Assembly: GCF_024498075.1 (NCBI RefSeq) | Contig: NZ_JANHOF010000010.1 | Coordinates: 62,001 to 126,000, forward strand | Origin: Paenibacillus mendelii | Lineage (GTDB): Bacteria > Bacillota > Bacilli > Paenibacillales > Paenibacillaceae | Reading direction: 5' to 3' | DNA length: 64,000 bases | Shown here: positions 12,101-20,266 of the stretch, in pieces | Layout of the letters: each line of letters begins with the position of its first letter | Position numbering within the stretch: position 1 is the stretch's first letter | Notes under the pieces: model-generated | What the model was told of the DNA's origin: nothing | Database searches by the model: none | Seen by the model: only the letters and a program-made list of their open reading frames with translations | Position numbers and translations under genes: made by a program

Positions 12101-12559
12101 TTAAGATTGAACCGAGTCGGCCGATTCGATACGCATCACTTTGTTAATGCGCCCGATGTGGCGCTCGCCGCCCGAGAACGGGGTGTCCAACCAGATGCGT
12201 ACGATTTCTTGCGCAAGCCCAGGTCCGATTACCCGCTCGCCCATAGCCAGCACGTTCGTGTCGTTATGCTCGCGCGTCGCTTGTGCAGAGAACATATCAT
12301 GCACGAGCGCACAACGGATTCCATGTACTTTATTCGCGGCGATCGACATGCCGATACCGGTTCCGCAAATCAATATGCCGCGGTCTGCCTTCCCCTGCGT
12401 AACCAGGTCGCAAACCGGAAGCGCATAATCCGGATAATCGACGGATTGCTCGCAATTGCAGCCCACATCTTCGATTTCATGTCCAAGCTTCTTTAGAAAA
12501 GGTACGATTTCGTCTTTCAGCCGGTAGCCGGCGTGATCGGCGCCAATAGCGATTTTCAT
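12101..12559 (-). CDS. rpiB: Ribose-5-phosphate isomerase B
   Basis: Interconverts ribose 5-phosphate and ribulose 5-phosphate (RpiB/LacAB fold). 152 residues starting MKIAIGADHAGYRLKDEIV, with GILICGTGIGMSIAANKVHGIRCALV carrying the catalytic Cys (quoted in part) and the HNDTNVLAMGERVIG segment. A GGGAGG ribosome binding site precedes the ATG. It heads the rpiB-ywlG unit. Confidence 0.95.
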   Translation of the reverse strand: MKIAIGADHAGYRLKDEIVPFLKKLGHEIEDVGCNCEQSVDYPDYALPVCDLVTQGKADRGILICGTGIGMSIAANKVHGIRCALVHDMFSAQATREHNDTNVLAMGERVIGPGLAQEIVRIWLDTPFSGGERHIGRINKVMRIESADSVQS

Positions 12560-12621
12560 CGAAGTAAACCTCCCGAATGGTCCGCCCGCGAGGACGGATA
12601 ATGTCGAATCACGATGGTTCC

Positions 12622-12627
12622 ATTATA
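12622..12627 (-). promoter_or_regulatory. Likely -10 element upstream of rpiB
   Basis: TATAAT on the minus strand about 60 bp before the rpiB ATG. No convincing -35; the upstream bases are the T-run of the ywlE terminator. Confidence 0.4.
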
Positions 12628-12643
12628 CCCCATTAGCGTAAAA

Positions 12644-12686
12644 AGACGAAAAAAGAGCAAGACGTGCTATATGCACGCTGCTCTTT
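12644..12686 (-). terminator. ywlE terminator
   Basis: Minus-strand hairpin AAAGAGCA...TGCTCTTT with inner CGTGC/GCACG pairing, then a T-rich run. It lies 130 bp after the ywlE stop and separates ywlE from rpiB. Confidence 0.8.
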
Positions 12687-12816
12687 GCCCAGGCGACCGG
12701 CCGTATGATCCGATGCTCCACCGTGGTTTGATCCACTTTCGTCGCCAGTCACATCGGAAACCGTCTTTAATTGTACCTATCATACCGGATAGAAGCGTGA
12801 AAATCAATCGATAACG

Positions 12817-13410
12817 TTAATTTCCATGCTCATCCAGCTTCTTCAGAAGTTTATTCAGCGCCTGCTCAATTTCATCTGCGCAGCTCTCATAAAGGCCAAT
12901 CGGGCCTCCGAAAGGATCTGCGATATCAAAGCCCGGAATTCGCTGCTCCAGCTCAATTAAGCGGTCTCTCTCCTCAGCTGAAAGCTGCTGGCCGAGTGCC
13001 TGCTTCATATGCCATTCCGTATATAAGGTTTCCAGTTCGGCAATATCGGCTAAAACCGCTACGTCCCTATCCACATATTCCTTCAAGGTAAAGGTTTTAT
13101 CCACCGCTCCGGGAAACCGCTGCAGCAAATGCTTTTTGTGACTTGTTGTCATCGTGAGCACGAGATCAGCCCAACCGACCATTCCCCCGTCAAGGGCACT
13201 TGAGCCTTGGGGATGAGGAATGTTCCGGCGCTGCAGCGCCGTTCTGGCATTCTCGGACACCGGCAGCCCGTCCACAGTTGATACGCCTGCTGATCGGACC
13301 TCCAGCTCCAGTCCAAGATTGCGCGAGCGCTCCATAAGCATGGCTTCAGCCATTGGCGAACGGCATGTATTGCCGGTACATACGAACAATATTCGTTTCA
13401 AATCAGTCAT
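12817..13410 (-). CDS. ywlE: Low-molecular-weight phosphatase, YwlE-type protein arginine phosphatase
   Basis: The active-site loop CTGNTCRS (Cys-X4-Cys-Arg, residues about 11-18) and the DPFGG general-acid loop define the family. The Thr before the second Cys is the residue that gives YwlE its phospho-arginine preference, so it probably opposes the McsB arginine kinase. At 197 residues it is about 45 longer than B. subtilis YwlE. The extra stretch (about 118-165: charged, helical, ADIAELETLYTEWHMKQALG onward) sits between LKEYV and DPFGG. It lies between mntP and the rpiB unit, matching Bacillus order. Confidence 0.88.
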   Translation of the reverse strand: MTDLKRILFVCTGNTCRSPMAEAMLMERSRNLGLELEVRSAGVSTVDGLPVSENARTALQRRNIPHPQGSSALDGGMVGWADLVLTMTTSHKKHLLQRFPGAVDKTFTLKEYVDRDVAVLADIAELETLYTEWHMKQALGQQLSAEERDRLIELEQRIPGFDIADPFGGPIGLYESCADEIEQALNKLLKKLDEHGN

Positions 13411-13472
13411 AGCGGCCTTTCGCTCCTTCTATAACAAATAGGTGCGCACCATAGGCGGGCTCCTCGATTTAA

Positions 13473-14033
13473 CTAAAGTATAAACAATATCCCGAACGTA
13501 AACAAAATGACACCGCCGCAAGCTTCGCCGTATTCACCAAGGCTTGTGCTTACCCGGCGGCCCAGCAGCAAGCCCAGGATAGACATCAGCCCGCCGAAAA
13601 AACCGAATACCAGCACCGTCAGAACGATATCAGCCGCAAACATGCCCAGCGATATGCCCACAGAGAATGAATCGATACTGACACTGAGGGCAAACAGCAG
13701 CATTCCCCACAATGTGCGATGATTGATCGATCGTACCGCTTCTCCACGCATGGAGCTGTATATCATATGTGCGCCAAGCAAGAGCAGGAGTCCGCCCGCC
13801 GCGGTTGTCGCTACGCTCCCGAGCAGCGTGCCTACATACTGCCCCGTAAACATACCCATGAGCGGCATCAAAATATGAAAGAGCGCGATAAGTGCGCTTA
13901 ATTTTAAAACCTCAAGCAGCCGAATACCCTTGAGCCCGATACCAATGCCCAGCGAAAACGCGTCCATGCCAAGCGCAGCCGCCATGATGAGGAGCGTGAG
14001 CAATTGGCCGGCCTGCAAGCTCGCTTCAATCAT
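13473..14033 (-). CDS. mntP: MntP-family manganese efflux pump
   Basis: 186-residue membrane protein with six hydrophobic segments. The paired acidic motifs AALGMDAFSLGIGIGLKG and ALSVSIDSFSVGISLGMF are the two inverted-repeat halves of the MntP fold and bind Mn2+. The start at ATG 14031-14033 is chosen because the GGGGG ribosome binding site lies 7 nt upstream; in-frame upstream codons leave no room for one. It follows ywlC by 69 bp. No yybP-ykoY riboswitch is visible in that short gap. Confidence 0.9.
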   Translation of the reverse strand: MIEASLQAGQLLTLLIMAAALGMDAFSLGIGIGLKGIRLLEVLKLSALIALFHILMPLMGMFTGQYVGTLLGSVATTAAGGLLLLLGAHMIYSSMRGEAVRSINHRTLWGMLLFALSVSIDSFSVGISLGMFAADIVLTVLVFGFFGGLMSILGLLLGRRVSTSLGEYGEACGGVILFTFGILFIL

Positions 14034-14102
14034 TGTCATACCCCCTGTCCCATTCTCATCCAAGCATATGCGGACAAGAGTGGAAAGATGACGGGGGTGA
14101 CG

Positions 14103-15197
14103 CTAGACTCGGACGATGCGGTGTCCTGCGGCTTTGACGAGGCGGTTCATCAAGGCATGACCGATGCCTTCTTCCGGACACGCCTCCGCCCATATACGCT
14201 GCGTGCCGCGCTCATCGAATGTTCGGAGAGCAGCATATAGCCCTTGAGCTGCCGTTTCCGGATGAGCCAGACTACCAACGATCACGACATCGTCGGCTTC
14301 ATATCTAGTTCCGTGCTCGGCAAAGGCAAGTATACCCGCCCGTTCGCCATGCGACTTTGCGGTATTAGCTTGCCCTTGAATGTAAGCTGACACGTTATCG
14401 GCATCGCCTATAACGAGCTGCATGAGCCCTTTGGGCGCATAATGGGTGTATTTCATCCCTGGCGAGCGGGGAGTCCCGCCCTTCTCGTCCAGAGCCTTCC
14501 TGCTCAAGACTTCTCCCGGAACAGACTCCGCATCATAAATCACATGTCGCGAAACTTCTCGAAGCGCTTCGGCGGTAATACCGCCCGGACGCAGAATGCG
14601 CACCGCGTCACCTTCGATCTCGACCACGGTCGATTCAAGACCGACACCAGCGGGACCCCCGTCGACGATCCCGTCGATCCTGCCATCCAAGTCGCCCTGT
14701 ACATGGTCAGCATGGGTGGGGCTCGGCCGACCGGAGCGGTTCGCGCTAGGCCCGGCAATCGGGCATCCGGACGAAGCAATCAGCTCTAAAGCAATAGGGT
14801 GGTCCGGCATGCGCACAGCCAGCGTATCCAGCCCCGCGGTGACGCGAGGCGATACGGCACCAGGCTTCACAGGAAGCACAAGCGTAAGGGGGCCCGGCCA
14901 GAACCGCTCCATCAATTTCTTCGCTGTTTCGCCATAAGGGAGAGTAAGCTCGCCCAGCTGCTCCAGATTCGCGATATGGACGATAAGCGGATTGTCCGAC
15001 GGACGTCCCTTCGCCTCGAAGATGCGCGCCACCGCCGCATCATTGCGCGCATCGGCACCAAGACCATATACCGTCTCTGTCGGGAAGGCAACCGTTCCGC
15101 CATTCCGCAGCACCATAGCCGCTTCATTCAGTAGCCCACTTTCCCATTCACTTGTGTTTACACGCCAAACGCGAGTATTTAACATTTGCCCATTCAA
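14103..15197 (-). CDS. ywlC: L-threonylcarbamoyladenylate synthase (Sua5/YwlC)
   Basis: Makes threonylcarbamoyl-AMP from threonine, bicarbonate and ATP for tRNA t6A37 modification. 364 residues: the YrdC domain (about 20-215) shows GGTVAFPTETVYGLGADA, KGRPSDNPLIVHI and GPSANRSGRPSPTHADHV. This is followed by an RSPGMKYTHYAPKG linker and a Sua5-type C-terminal domain (about 250-364). The two-domain length is typical of the Sua5 (not TsaC) form. An extended -10 promoter lies upstream. Confidence 0.95.
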   Translation of the reverse strand: MNGQMLNTRVWRVNTSEWESGLLNEAAMVLRNGGTVAFPTETVYGLGADARNDAAVARIFEAKGRPSDNPLIVHIANLEQLGELTLPYGETAKKLMERFWPGPLTLVLPVKPGAVSPRVTAGLDTLAVRMPDHPIALELIASSGCPIAGPSANRSGRPSPTHADHVQGDLDGRIDGIVDGGPAGVGLESTVVEIEGDAVRILRPGGITAEALREVSRHVIYDAESVPGEVLSRKALDEKGGTPRSPGMKYTHYAPKGLMQLVIGDADNVSAYIQGQANTAKSHGERAGILAFAEHGTRYEADDVVIVGSLAHPETAAQGLYAALRTFDERGTQRIWAEACPEEGIGHALMNRLVKAAGHRIVRV

Positions 15198-15229
15198 TCC
15201 TTAATCTCACATAGTCAGTTTCTGGACTT

Positions 15230-15238
15230 ATTATAACA
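15230..15238 (-). promoter_or_regulatory. Extended -10 promoter of ywlC
   Basis: Minus-strand TGT-TATAAT, 33 bp before the ywlC ATG. A weak -35 (GTGACT) lies 16 bp upstream. Confidence 0.6.
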
Positions 15239-15302
15239 CAGCTCGTTTTTCAGTCACCCGAACCGATGCCGGTTTGTACAAACTTTCCTTTATTTATTTC
15301 TT

Positions 15303-15331
15303 TTGACAACACCAGAATGCGGTTGTATGAT
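15303..15331 (+). promoter_or_regulatory. sigma-A promoter of the MFS exporter gene
   Basis: TTGACA (15303-15308), a 17-bp spacer and TATGAT (15326-15331), 55 bp before the ATG at 15387. Near consensus; divergent from the ywlC promoter. Confidence 0.85.
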
Positions 15332-15386
15332 TATCTTCTATTATTTTCATATGTAATTTTATACATAATTCTGGAGGCAACTATTC

Positions 15387-16862
15387 ATGCAAAGCAAGGA
15401 TGATTTAAAGAACGTCCGTTTCTTACCCATCATGATTGCCATCTTCTTCGGAAGCTTCGTTTCGACATTAAGCGTGAGCACGATTAACATCGCGATCCCC
15501 GTTCTGCAGAACCACTTCGACGCCGGGCTTAGTACCGTGCAGTGGACGCTGACGGGATTTATGCTGGCGATGGGAACTTTCGCTCCGATCACAGGGTATT
15601 TCGGCGAACGGTTCAGCTATAAACGGCTCTATATTTTTTCGCTTGCCGGCTTCACTGCCGCTTCCATTCTGTGCGCGCTCGCTTGGGACATTCAATCTCT
15701 CATCGCGTTCCGGATTCTCCAAGGGGCATTCAGCGGCATCATCACCCCGACTACCATGTCCATTATTTATCAGGTTATTCCGCGCGAGAAACAACCGCTG
15801 GCGATCAGCTTCTGGGCGGTCTCATCCATGCTGGCTCCGGCAATCGGGCCAACGTTCAGCGGCTGGCTGCTCGATAACGCCTCCTGGCAGTGGCTGTTCT
15901 GGATGAACGTTCCTTTCGGAATTATCGGTGTCGTGCTGATCATTCCATTCATCCCGTATTACCGCTTAAATATCCCGAAGTCCTTCGACCTCATCGGTCT
16001 CGTAACCGTCGTTATCAGCAGCTCCTCTCTTCTGGTCGCCTTGTCGCAAGGCCACTCCTGGGGATGGACCACGTGGAAAACGATCACGTTATTCATCGTC
16101 GGTATCGTATTCCTGGCCTTGTTCATCTGGCGTGAATTAACCGCCGAGACGCCGCTGCTCGATCTGCGCGTACTCCAGAACTGCCGCTATACGATTTCAC
16201 TGATCGTCACGATTATCATCACAATCAGCCTATACTCAGGAACGTTCCTGACCCCGGTCTTCCTCCAAAATATACAGCATGTCTCGACGCTCGATACCGG
16301 TCTTATCCTGCTGCCGGCATCGCTGATCATGGCGATCACGGTGCCGTTCATCGGGAAGCTCTACAATTCGGTCGGGCCTCGCGTCCTGCTGCTGATCGGC
16401 GTCGTTCTGATGGCTGCCGGGACACTGCCGTTAAGCTGGCTGAGCGTCGATATTCCGCATGGCTATATCGTGTTCTGGATGATTGTGCGCAACCTGGGCA
16501 TCGCTTTCGCGATGATGCCGGCGAGCAACGCGGGCATGGAGCTGATTTCGCGGCATATGAGCGGGCACGCGTCCTCAATCAGCAATTGGACGAGGAATGT
16601 GTTCGGCTCATTCGCGATCGCAATCTTCACGTCGATGCTATCGTCTCGCTCCGTGTCGCATGCGGCGGATCTCGTCCAATCCGGTGCCACGGATAAGCAG
16701 ACCATCAGCATGCTATCCTTCACGATGAGCGTAAATGACGTGTATCTGGTTGCCACGATTATCGTGCTGGCCGCGCTGCCGATTAGTCTCTGGATTCGAA
16801 AAGTGCGCCCCTCCGAGGCAAGCGAGAAGCAAGCCGCTAAAGAGGCAACGGCCTCCGCATAG
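15387..16862 (+). CDS. MFS multidrug efflux transporter, DHA2 (EmrB/QacA) family
   Basis: 491 residues with about 14 membrane helices. Motif A region: LTGFMLAMGTFAPITGYFGERFSYKRLY; motif C region in helix 5: ISFWAVSSMLAPAIGPTFSGWL (both quoted in part). Drug-proton antiport across the plasma membrane is expected; the substrate cannot be read from sequence. The C-terminus is a short charged tail. It has its own promoter, a GGAGG ribosome binding site and a terminator. It is one of the few plus-strand genes and interrupts the conserved spoIIR-ywlC neighbourhood, so it may be a lineage-specific insertion. Confidence 0.9.
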   Translation: MQSKDDLKNVRFLPIMIAIFFGSFVSTLSVSTINIAIPVLQNHFDAGLSTVQWTLTGFMLAMGTFAPITGYFGERFSYKRLYIFSLAGFTAASILCALAWDIQSLIAFRILQGAFSGIITPTTMSIIYQVIPREKQPLAISFWAVSSMLAPAIGPTFSGWLLDNASWQWLFWMNVPFGIIGVVLIIPFIPYYRLNIPKSFDLIGLVTVVISSSSLLVALSQGHSWGWTTWKTITLFIVGIVFLALFIWRELTAETPLLDLRVLQNCRYTISLIVTIIITISLYSGTFLTPVFLQNIQHVSTLDTGLILLPASLIMAITVPFIGKLYNSVGPRVLLLIGVVLMAAGTLPLSWLSVDIPHGYIVFWMIVRNLGIAFAMMPASNAGMELISRHMSGHASSISNWTRNVFGSFAIAIFTSMLSSRSVSHAADLVQSGATDKQTISMLSFTMSVNDVYLVATIIVLAALPISLWIRKVRPSEASEKQAAKEATASA

Positions 16863-16871
16863 CAAAAGATT

Positions 16872-16908
16872 GAAAGGCTCATCCCAAGCGCGGGGTGAGC
16901 CTTTCCTT
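16872..16908 (+). terminator. Terminator of the MFS gene
   Basis: Hairpin GAAAGGCTCA...GTGAGCCTTTC with a T-rich tail, 10 bp after the stop. Confidence 0.85.
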
Positions 16909-16987
16909 GTTAGCGTGCTGCTTGGGTTACAAGAAGCACCTATATCATGAGCGCGCATATTTTCCACGCTGAGTTTGCTAATTTGCA

Positions 16988-17668
16988 CTAGCTAAATAGG
17001 TTTTTGAAGAAATTGAGAATGGACTGAAGGATTTCCCACAGAAAAAATTTCACTTCCGGATCGGCGTCAGCGTTTGAATCTGCGCTTGCTTGTCCGGCGG
17101 CTTGGGCTTGACCAGCGTCTGCCGCTGCTGTTACTGCTGCTGCGCCGGAAGCTTCACCGCTCACAGCATCCACGAAGCACAGGGGTGGAAACAAGACGCA
17201 CCACCAGTTCTGGCCTTGGCCGCTGCCCAACGTAATACGAAGCGCTTCGTAGTTGCCGGCAGGATATACCGTATTTCCGTACATTTTGGTCGGGAAGGGC
17301 ACAACGCCCAGCTCGGCTTGGAAGCTGTATGTAAAGCCGCGTGCACGCAGCTCATCTGCCACTACCTGCCCGATTTCTCCCATCCGGGAGCGAATCGTGT
17401 CACGGGCCTGCTCGATCGTCTGCGGACCATCCACCCAGCTGCCCATCTCCGCAACGACGGCGTCGCGCACAAAGCGTTTTACCGCTTGATCGGCCGGGGC
17501 ATCGGAATTAGCCAGAATGCGAAGCCGGATCGATTCTGTTGGAATTTCGCCGCCAGCAATTGCCGCATCGGCCTGGAGGCCTTCCCAGCTCATAAGAAGA
17601 ATGGCAATCACGAACAACAAGTAACCGTACGATGGGCGATAAGGAAAACGAGAATAAGTGCGGATCAT
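16988..17668 (-). CDS. spoIIR: Stage II sporulation protein R
   Basis: Secreted from the forespore to trigger SpoIIGA, which cleaves pro-sigma-E in the mother cell. 226 residues: an N-terminal membrane/signal segment (about 12-32, YGYLLFVIAILLMSWEGL), then the family core with SIRLRILANSDAPADQAVKR, a hallmark, and FPTKMYGNTVYPAGNYEALR and WWCVLFPPLCFVD. After the core comes an Ala/Asp-rich low-complexity stretch (about 175-210) and a C-terminal hydrophobic helix. The start at 17668 is set by a GAGGAG ribosome binding site. Position near prmC/prfA and ywlC matches Bacillus. A sigma-F-type promoter lies upstream. Confidence 0.93.
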   Translation of the reverse strand: MIRTYSRFPYRPSYGYLLFVIAILLMSWEGLQADAAIAGGEIPTESIRLRILANSDAPADQAVKRFVRDAVVAEMGSWVDGPQTIEQARDTIRSRMGEIGQVVADELRARGFTYSFQAELGVVPFPTKMYGNTVYPAGNYEALRITLGSGQGQNWWCVLFPPLCFVDAVSGEASGAAAVTAAADAGQAQAAGQASADSNADADPEVKFFLWEILQSILNFFKNLFS

Positions 17669-17734
17669 ATACACAAGCTCCTCTACAGGCACCCGTCGGT
17701 GCACTCGGCTTGCGTCCCGGAACGTCTATAACCC

Positions 17735-17764
17735 TAGTATGTCCGGCAGCTCTCGCATCTAAAC
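17735..17764 (-). promoter_or_regulatory. Putative sigma-F promoter of spoIIR
   Basis: Minus strand: GTTTA (17760-17764), a 15-bp spacer, then GGACATACTA (17735-17744). Against the sigma-F consensus GYWTA / GGNRANANTW only position 4 of the -10 differs. It is 67 bp upstream of the spoIIR start, and spoIIR is a sigma-F gene in B. subtilis. Confidence 0.7.
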
Positions 17765-17998
17765 CTAGCAATTCGATGAAAGGTTAATAGATTATTCTGA
17801 GATTCCTGTAAGACAACGGCATGCGCCGTGTGAAGCTTATAAAATAGAGGAACAGCTTCTGACGTTCTAATCTTCCAAACTTGATGAACAGCTCCTAATC
17901 TTCTAAACCATGAATAATGGCCCGCGTATTGTGAGCTTCTATACAAAAAAACGGCTCGCTCCGTGTGAAGCTTCTCGATTGTTCAAAGCGAAAAGCCG
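17765..17998. other. Non-coding gap with short direct repeats
   Basis: No gene seen. A 13-bp direct repeat CCGTGTGAAGCTT occurs at 17826-17838 and 17961-17973, and two diverged copies of a GAACAGCT...CTAATCTTC...AAAC string lie between. These look like remnants of a local duplication. Confidence 0.4.
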
Positions 17999-18023
17999 AA
18001 AAAAGCCAGCCTTGGCGGCTGGC
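17999..18023 (-). terminator. Terminator of the ankyrin gene
   Basis: Minus-strand GCCAGCC-GCCAA-GGCTGGC followed by six T, 30 bp after the stop. Confidence 0.88.
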
Positions 18024-18053
18024 CGTGATCGATCGAATGTGTCATGTTTGGAA

Positions 18054-18938
18054 TCAGTTCTTACCCATATAATCCTTCAGCAGGGCAATAATCGTATCAT
18101 AATCATTGATTGTCGGCGGCTTGTCAGCAGCGCTATCCTTGTAGCCGAATCTTAATTGCTCACGCCAAAATTCCGCCAATTCAAGCGCCGTACTCTTCGT
18201 TTCCGTGGTGATCGCAAGGTCTGCTCCCGAGGTCAGCAGAAACTTGACGACCTCAACACGGCCATTCGCAGCCGCATTGTGCAGCAGCGTATAACCGGCG
18301 TAGTCCGCGCTGCGTGTATTAATATTCATCCCATGCTTGAGGAATAATTCAACGATTTCCACCGAGTCATCCGCAAATGAAAAGATCGCAGGCCCCAGAG
18401 GCCCAATGAGCACCTTCGGATCAGCGCCGCGCTGCAGCAGCTTCTCGACCTCCGCCGTTTCATGACCGGTGACAGCCTTATACAAGTCGTTCTGATCAGC
18501 CGAAAGCATCCAGACCACATTCAATCCGCCTTTGTACAGCTCGACAGCTCCACCGCTCGCCGTGCCGGCGAATCGAAGCGGAATATAGGTGGTGTCATTC
18601 TTAACGACTGGAGCCAGCAGCAGCGTCTCGGCTTTTCCGTTGACGGTGGCCGACTTGGATCCAAGGTTAAAGACGATTTCACTTTCCGTATTGGATCCTG
18701 TCACTTGGTTGGTCTTCGCATTCCATGAGACGCGAAGGCCCAGCCGTTCGAATACCGTCCGAAATGGAACCATGGTCGTCCCATTTTGCAGGAATGGCGG
18801 GTTAGACAGCTTCAGTTTTGTTCCGTCGATTACAATATCGAACAAGGGCGTTGTCGTTTCTTCTGCGGCAGACGCAACCGTTTGCGCGGACAGGATCGTC
18901 AAGATGAGAGCCATTGCTACGAGTTTGATCTTCTTCAT
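18054..18938 (-). CDS. Secreted protein with copper-amine-oxidase-N-like stalk domain and ankyrin repeats
   Basis: 294 residues. A signal peptide (about 1-24, ending AQTVASAAEE) is followed by a domain with FDIVIDGTKLKLSNPPFLQNG, TMVPFRTVFERLGLRVSW and NDTTYIPLRFAGTASGG. This is the copper amine oxidase N-terminal (stalk) fold common on Paenibacillus surface proteins. Residues about 140-260 hold three or four ankyrin repeats (LYKAVTGHETAEVEKLLQRG, GYTLLHNAAANGRVEVVKFL). The start is ATG 18938 with a GGAGGTG ribosome binding site; the longer upstream frame was rejected. Probably an exported protein-protein interaction module; partner unknown. Confidence 0.85.
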   Translation of the reverse strand: MKKIKLVAMALILTILSAQTVASAAEETTTPLFDIVIDGTKLKLSNPPFLQNGTTMVPFRTVFERLGLRVSWNAKTNQVTGSNTESEIVFNLGSKSATVNGKAETLLLAPVVKNDTTYIPLRFAGTASGGAVELYKGGLNVVWMLSADQNDLYKAVTGHETAEVEKLLQRGADPKVLIGPLGPAIFSFADDSVEIVELFLKHGMNINTRSADYAGYTLLHNAAANGRVEVVKFLLTSGADLAITTETKSTALELAEFWREQLRFGYKDSAADKPPTINDYDTIIALLKDYMGKN

Positions 18939-19039
18939 ACCGCACCTCCATATCGATCGCCTTGCTGACAATGAGGTTATCACACCCTCCCTCCCGCGTC
19001 TATTCCTCTTTTTGGACAACCTGAGGTAGAACGCGAAAT

Positions 19040-19075
19040 AAGGGACTGTTTCCGGTGGTTTGGAAACAGTCCCTT
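19040..19075 (-). terminator. prmC terminator (14-bp perfect hairpin)
   Basis: Arms AAGGGACTGTTTCC and GGAAACAGTCCCTT are perfectly complementary with an 8-nt loop. It lies 38 bp after the prmC stop. The T-tract is weak (CTTATTT). Confidence 0.7.
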
Positions 19076-19112
19076 GCAGGCGAAACGCTTACTGCCGCCG
19101 CAGCAGCAGTAG

Positions 19113-20171
19113 CTATTGAATGGGCTCGATTGCCATCACGTGGCGGTCGATCCCGGCATAATCGCGGATGGTGCGGATCTCGCGCCATGGCCCGCACTGC
19201 CGGAGCAGGTCCGCGACGGCCTCCGCTTGGCCGAGGCCGAGCTCGAAAGCGACGATCCGCGGCATTGCGGCCAGCAGCGGCAGCTGCGCGATGATGCTGC
19301 GGTAGGGCGCGAGGCCGTCCGCGCCCCCGTCCAGGGCGAGGCGCGGCTCATGATCGCGCACCTCGGGCTGCAAGCCCGCGATGTCTCCAGCCGGAATATA
19401 CGGCGGGTTGGAGACGAGCACATCGATCCGCAATCCAGCGGCGGGCTCATCATCGCCGGATGCGTCCGTGCCTGCCTCGTGCCGCCGGATGAACGGCACG
19501 AGCAGGTCGCCCTGCACGAACGCCATGCGCGGCGCAGCGCCATGGCACTCCGCGTTCGTGCGGGCGACCGCCAGCGCGTCCGGCGACAGATCGGACGCGC
19601 ACACGCGCCATTGCGGACGCTGCGCAGCAAGCGTCACGCCGATTGCGCCGCTGCCGGTGCCGACGTCCAGCACCGTCGGCCCGGCGCCGCTCCAGCTAGC
19701 CGCTGGTGCCCCGGCATCGCTGCCGGCCGCGCTCGCAGCGGCATCTCCTCCCGCCTCCGCGGTACTTCGCGCGGCATCCGGCCAGAGCTGGTCGGCGGCT
19801 TCAAGCACTGCCTCGATCAGCAGCTCCGTCTCCGGGCGCGGAATGAGCACGGCCGGCGTCACCGTGAACGGCAAGCCATAGAACCACTGCTCGCCGATAA
19901 TATATTGCACGGGTTCGCCGGCAGCCTTACGCTGCACAAGCTCGTCCCATTCCGCGCGGCGCTGCTCCGGGAAGGGCTCCTGCCAATCGCGCAGCAGCGC
20001 CGCGCGCTCGATGCCGAGCATATGCATGAGCAGCAGCTCCGCATTCGCCCGCGGCTCGCCGATCCCGTTCTCCTGCAAAAACAAAGAAGCCTGCATGCAG
20101 GCTTCCCTAAGCGTTACCGAAGCTTGCCCCGACTGGCTGCCTGCTTCGTTACCGTCCAATCTGCGCTCCAT
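19113..20171 (-). CDS. prmC: Release factor N5-glutamine methyltransferase
   Basis: Methylates the GGQ glutamine of RF1/RF2 using SAM. 352 residues, about 70 more than typical. The SAM motif is VLDVGTGSGAIGVTLA and the catalytic NPPY is in VLVSNPPYIPAGD. The extra length is an Ala/Gly/Ser-rich segment (about 130-155) before the SAM motif and a smaller one before NPPY. Local composition is much more GC-rich than its neighbours, giving long open frames on both strands. It lies 95 bp after prfA, its substrate gene. Confidence 0.93.
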   Translation of the reverse strand: MERRLDGNEAGSQSGQASVTLREACMQASLFLQENGIGEPRANAELLLMHMLGIERAALLRDWQEPFPEQRRAEWDELVQRKAAGEPVQYIIGEQWFYGLPFTVTPAVLIPRPETELLIEAVLEAADQLWPDAARSTAEAGGDAAASAAGSDAGAPAASWSGAGPTVLDVGTGSGAIGVTLAAQRPQWRVCASDLSPDALAVARTNAECHGAAPRMAFVQGDLLVPFIRRHEAGTDASGDDEPAAGLRIDVLVSNPPYIPAGDIAGLQPEVRDHEPRLALDGGADGLAPYRSIIAQLPLLAAMPRIVAFELGLGQAEAVADLLRQCGPWREIRTIRDYAGIDRHVMAIEPIQ

Positions 20172-20266
20172 GTAACAGCGCCCCTCTCTCTATCGATCGT
20201 ACTCCTGCGGCGGCTGGAATCAGCAAACGGCCGCACTTGCACTTATCGGTTAACCCGCATACGCCC

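Noticed and set aside
14034..14102. yybP-ykoY manganese riboswitch before mntP
   Set aside because: Only 69 bp separate mntP from ywlC and no matching structure is visible.
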